The translations under genes were made by a program, and so were the position numbers. Positions 37,828-39,120 of a DNA stretch of 39,120 nt are shown one piece after another; within the stretch, counting starts at the first letter, position 1; every line of letters begins with the position of its first letter. Source of the DNA: a bacterium. Lineage in GTDB: Bacteria > Patescibacteriota > Microgenomatia > UBA12405 > BS750m-G30. The notes under the pieces are model-generated. The model was not told where the DNA came from. It saw only the letters and a list, made by a program, of their open reading frames with translations, and did not search any database. Where the stretch lies: NCBI GenBank assembly GCA_021157735.1, contig JAGGVZ010000046.1, positions 1 through 39,120 of the forward strand. Reading direction: 5' to 3'.

Positions 37828-38715
37828 TTACTGATTGTGAAATAGTAAATTTTGGGAAACTTTTTCTCCTTTTAGGTTAGTGAAATGAAAATTTGGGTAG
37901 AGACTTCTGTAAATTTCGCTCATTCTGCGAAACTCTTTTTTGGGGAAATAGCACCATGGAAGACTTTGTTTTTTTATTCTTAATTTTTTTGATTCATAGG
38001 ATGGTGGAAATCCTGGGAGGTTGGTTATGTCTTGGACTTCTCCCTCTATTAGCCCTTTTTCTATAAGTTCTTTCCACCAAACACCATCTTGCTCTTTTTC
38101 AGAAATTGCGCTTTTTGGAGGTTGGACGGTGTAGACCTTACAGGGAATTTTTTTTAGTCCAAGCATTTTCATGGCCCCTGTTCGGTGCGTGCCATCTCTG
38201 ACGAAATAAACAGGCCCTTGTGGTCCTTGCATTTTTATCACCTCGATAGAAGAAGATCCCATACTCGAAGAATAGAGATTTATTCCAAAAATTCTTGCTA
38301 TTACTTCAGCCTGCTGTTCTAAATTATCTGTTTTAAATGCTTCAATAAGCGCTTGAGATATTTTTTGATGTTTTCCTTTTCTTCCATGATACTCATCTTT
38401 CCAGTTTTTTACAGCAGGAGAAACACTTCCTACAATTAATTTTACTGGCACCCATTCTTCTGTTGATTCTGTTATTTTCCCATAGTCTGGAAGGTGGCAA
38501 AATGGGATTTTCTCTAGTTCCTCTTCCTTTTCCTGCAGCTTTTCAGCTATATCTTTGTTTTCTAATTTAGTCCAAGGTTCTAATTCCTTCCGAAACTCTC
38601 CCAGAGCCTCCTGCATTATTCGTGAAAGAGAACTTTCATATTCTTGTTCGTCCATCTTTCTCCATTTTACCATTCCCAAAAATTCAACGCTTTCTGTATT
38701 TTTATTTTTCAGCAA
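37828..38715 (-). CDS. ParB/sulfiredoxin-like domain protein
   Basis: GPVYFVRDGTHRTGAMKMLGLKKIPCKVYTV (DGxHR motif). Confidence 0.6.
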   Translation of the reverse strand: MLKNKNTESVEFLGMVKWRKMDEQEYESSLSRIMQEALGEFRKELEPWTKLENKDIAEKLQEKEEELEKIPFCHLPDYGKITESTEEWVPVKLIVGSVSPAVKNWKDEYHGRKGKHQKISQALIEAFKTDNLEQQAEVIARIFGINLYSSSMGSSSIEVIKMQGPQGPVYFVRDGTHRTGAMKMLGLKKIPCKVYTVQPPKSAISEKEQDGVWWKELIEKGLIEGEVQDITNLPGFPPSYESKKLRIKKQSLPWCYFPKKEFRRMSEIYRSLYPNFHFTNLKGEKVSQNLLFHNQ

Positions 38716-39120
38716 GTCTCATTAATTCCCGGTAGCGGCAGTATTCGCAATTTTCCCCGGGAGGAGGAATTTCTTCAGAATCAAGACATTTTTTAATTTC
38801 AAAAAGAGTTGGTTCTACCCAGGAATCATCGCCTTCGTAAGCGATAATTTTCACTTCAAATTCTAGACGGGCGTCAAACTTGGGCCGATTTTTGGCGGCA
38901 TTGGCAAAAATAAAATAGCCGGTATTAGAAACTTTAAAACCATTCTTCCTGAAAAGCCACTGATAAACTTCCATCTGCTTTTTATACCCCTGCTTATACT
39001 CATCTTCCAAAGAAATATCTTTCTCCGTGCTTGTTGCCTTATAATCTACAATCAAAAGCTCGCCATTTTTATTTATCCAAAGATCATCCACGGCGCCAAA
39101 AATTAAAAGATTAGTCGGGG
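38702..39120 (-). CDS. PD-(D/E)XK (RecB/Cas4-like) nuclease, truncated by window edge
   Basis: Open frame from edge: PTNLLIFGAVDDLWINKNGELLIVDYKATSTEK; C-terminal cysteines ENCEYCRYRE; overlaps ParB-like gene. Confidence 0.7.
   Translation of the reverse strand, partial: PTNLLIFGAVDDLWINKNGELLIVDYKATSTEKDISLEDEYKQGYKKQMEVYQWLFRKNGFKVSNTGYFIFANAAKNRPKFDARLEFEVKIIAYEGDDSWVEPTLFEIKKCLDSEEIPPPGENCEYCRYRELMRLAEK

Noticed and set aside
1-39120. CRISPR array, rRNA, transposase or prophage structural genes
   Set aside because: No regularly spaced repeats, rRNA signatures, transposase motifs or inverted terminal repeats seen; the holin-like gene alone does not indicate a prophage.

Overview
The window reads as a gene-dense, AT-rich bacterial chromosome segment. 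Gene repertoire and style (DRG-type GTPase, DUF763, stand-alone EF-Tu domain-2 protein, CCA-less tRNAs, tight overlaps) suggest a Patescibacteria/CPR-like organism; that placement is an inference. I support 14 tRNA genes, including a 10-tRNA minus-strand cluster at 6.27-7.58 kb, and about 35 protein genes: tgt, mtaB-like, secG, lexA, rsmI, PGM-family, divergent enolase-like, ppsA, holA-like, ruvC, rplS, dnaE, gatC/A/B, DUF763, MccF-like S66 peptidase, rsmA, clpB and others. Most notable: (1) a -10 box sits 6-10 nt from the start codon in at least eight genes, suggesting leaderless mRNAs; (2) a GTG-start ORF is wedged between tRNAs with 4 nt and 0 nt spacing; (3) a translationally coupled cassette at 30.2-34.3 kb (HD, SAM-enzyme-like, P-loop kinase, glycosyltransferase, CYTH) is bracketed by repeated CYTH 3' ends; (4) several conserved genes carry single-base frameshifts or an in-frame TGA (dnaE at PGRGSAAGS, rsmA, CYTH, lysozyme-like), which may be assembly error or real lesions; (5) a 130-nt structure-prone region downstream of tRNA-Lys carries a 19-bp copy of the tRNA 3' end. 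No CRISPR array, rRNA or transposon was recognised. No single, clearly new system is proven; the 30-34 kb cassette is the best candidate.
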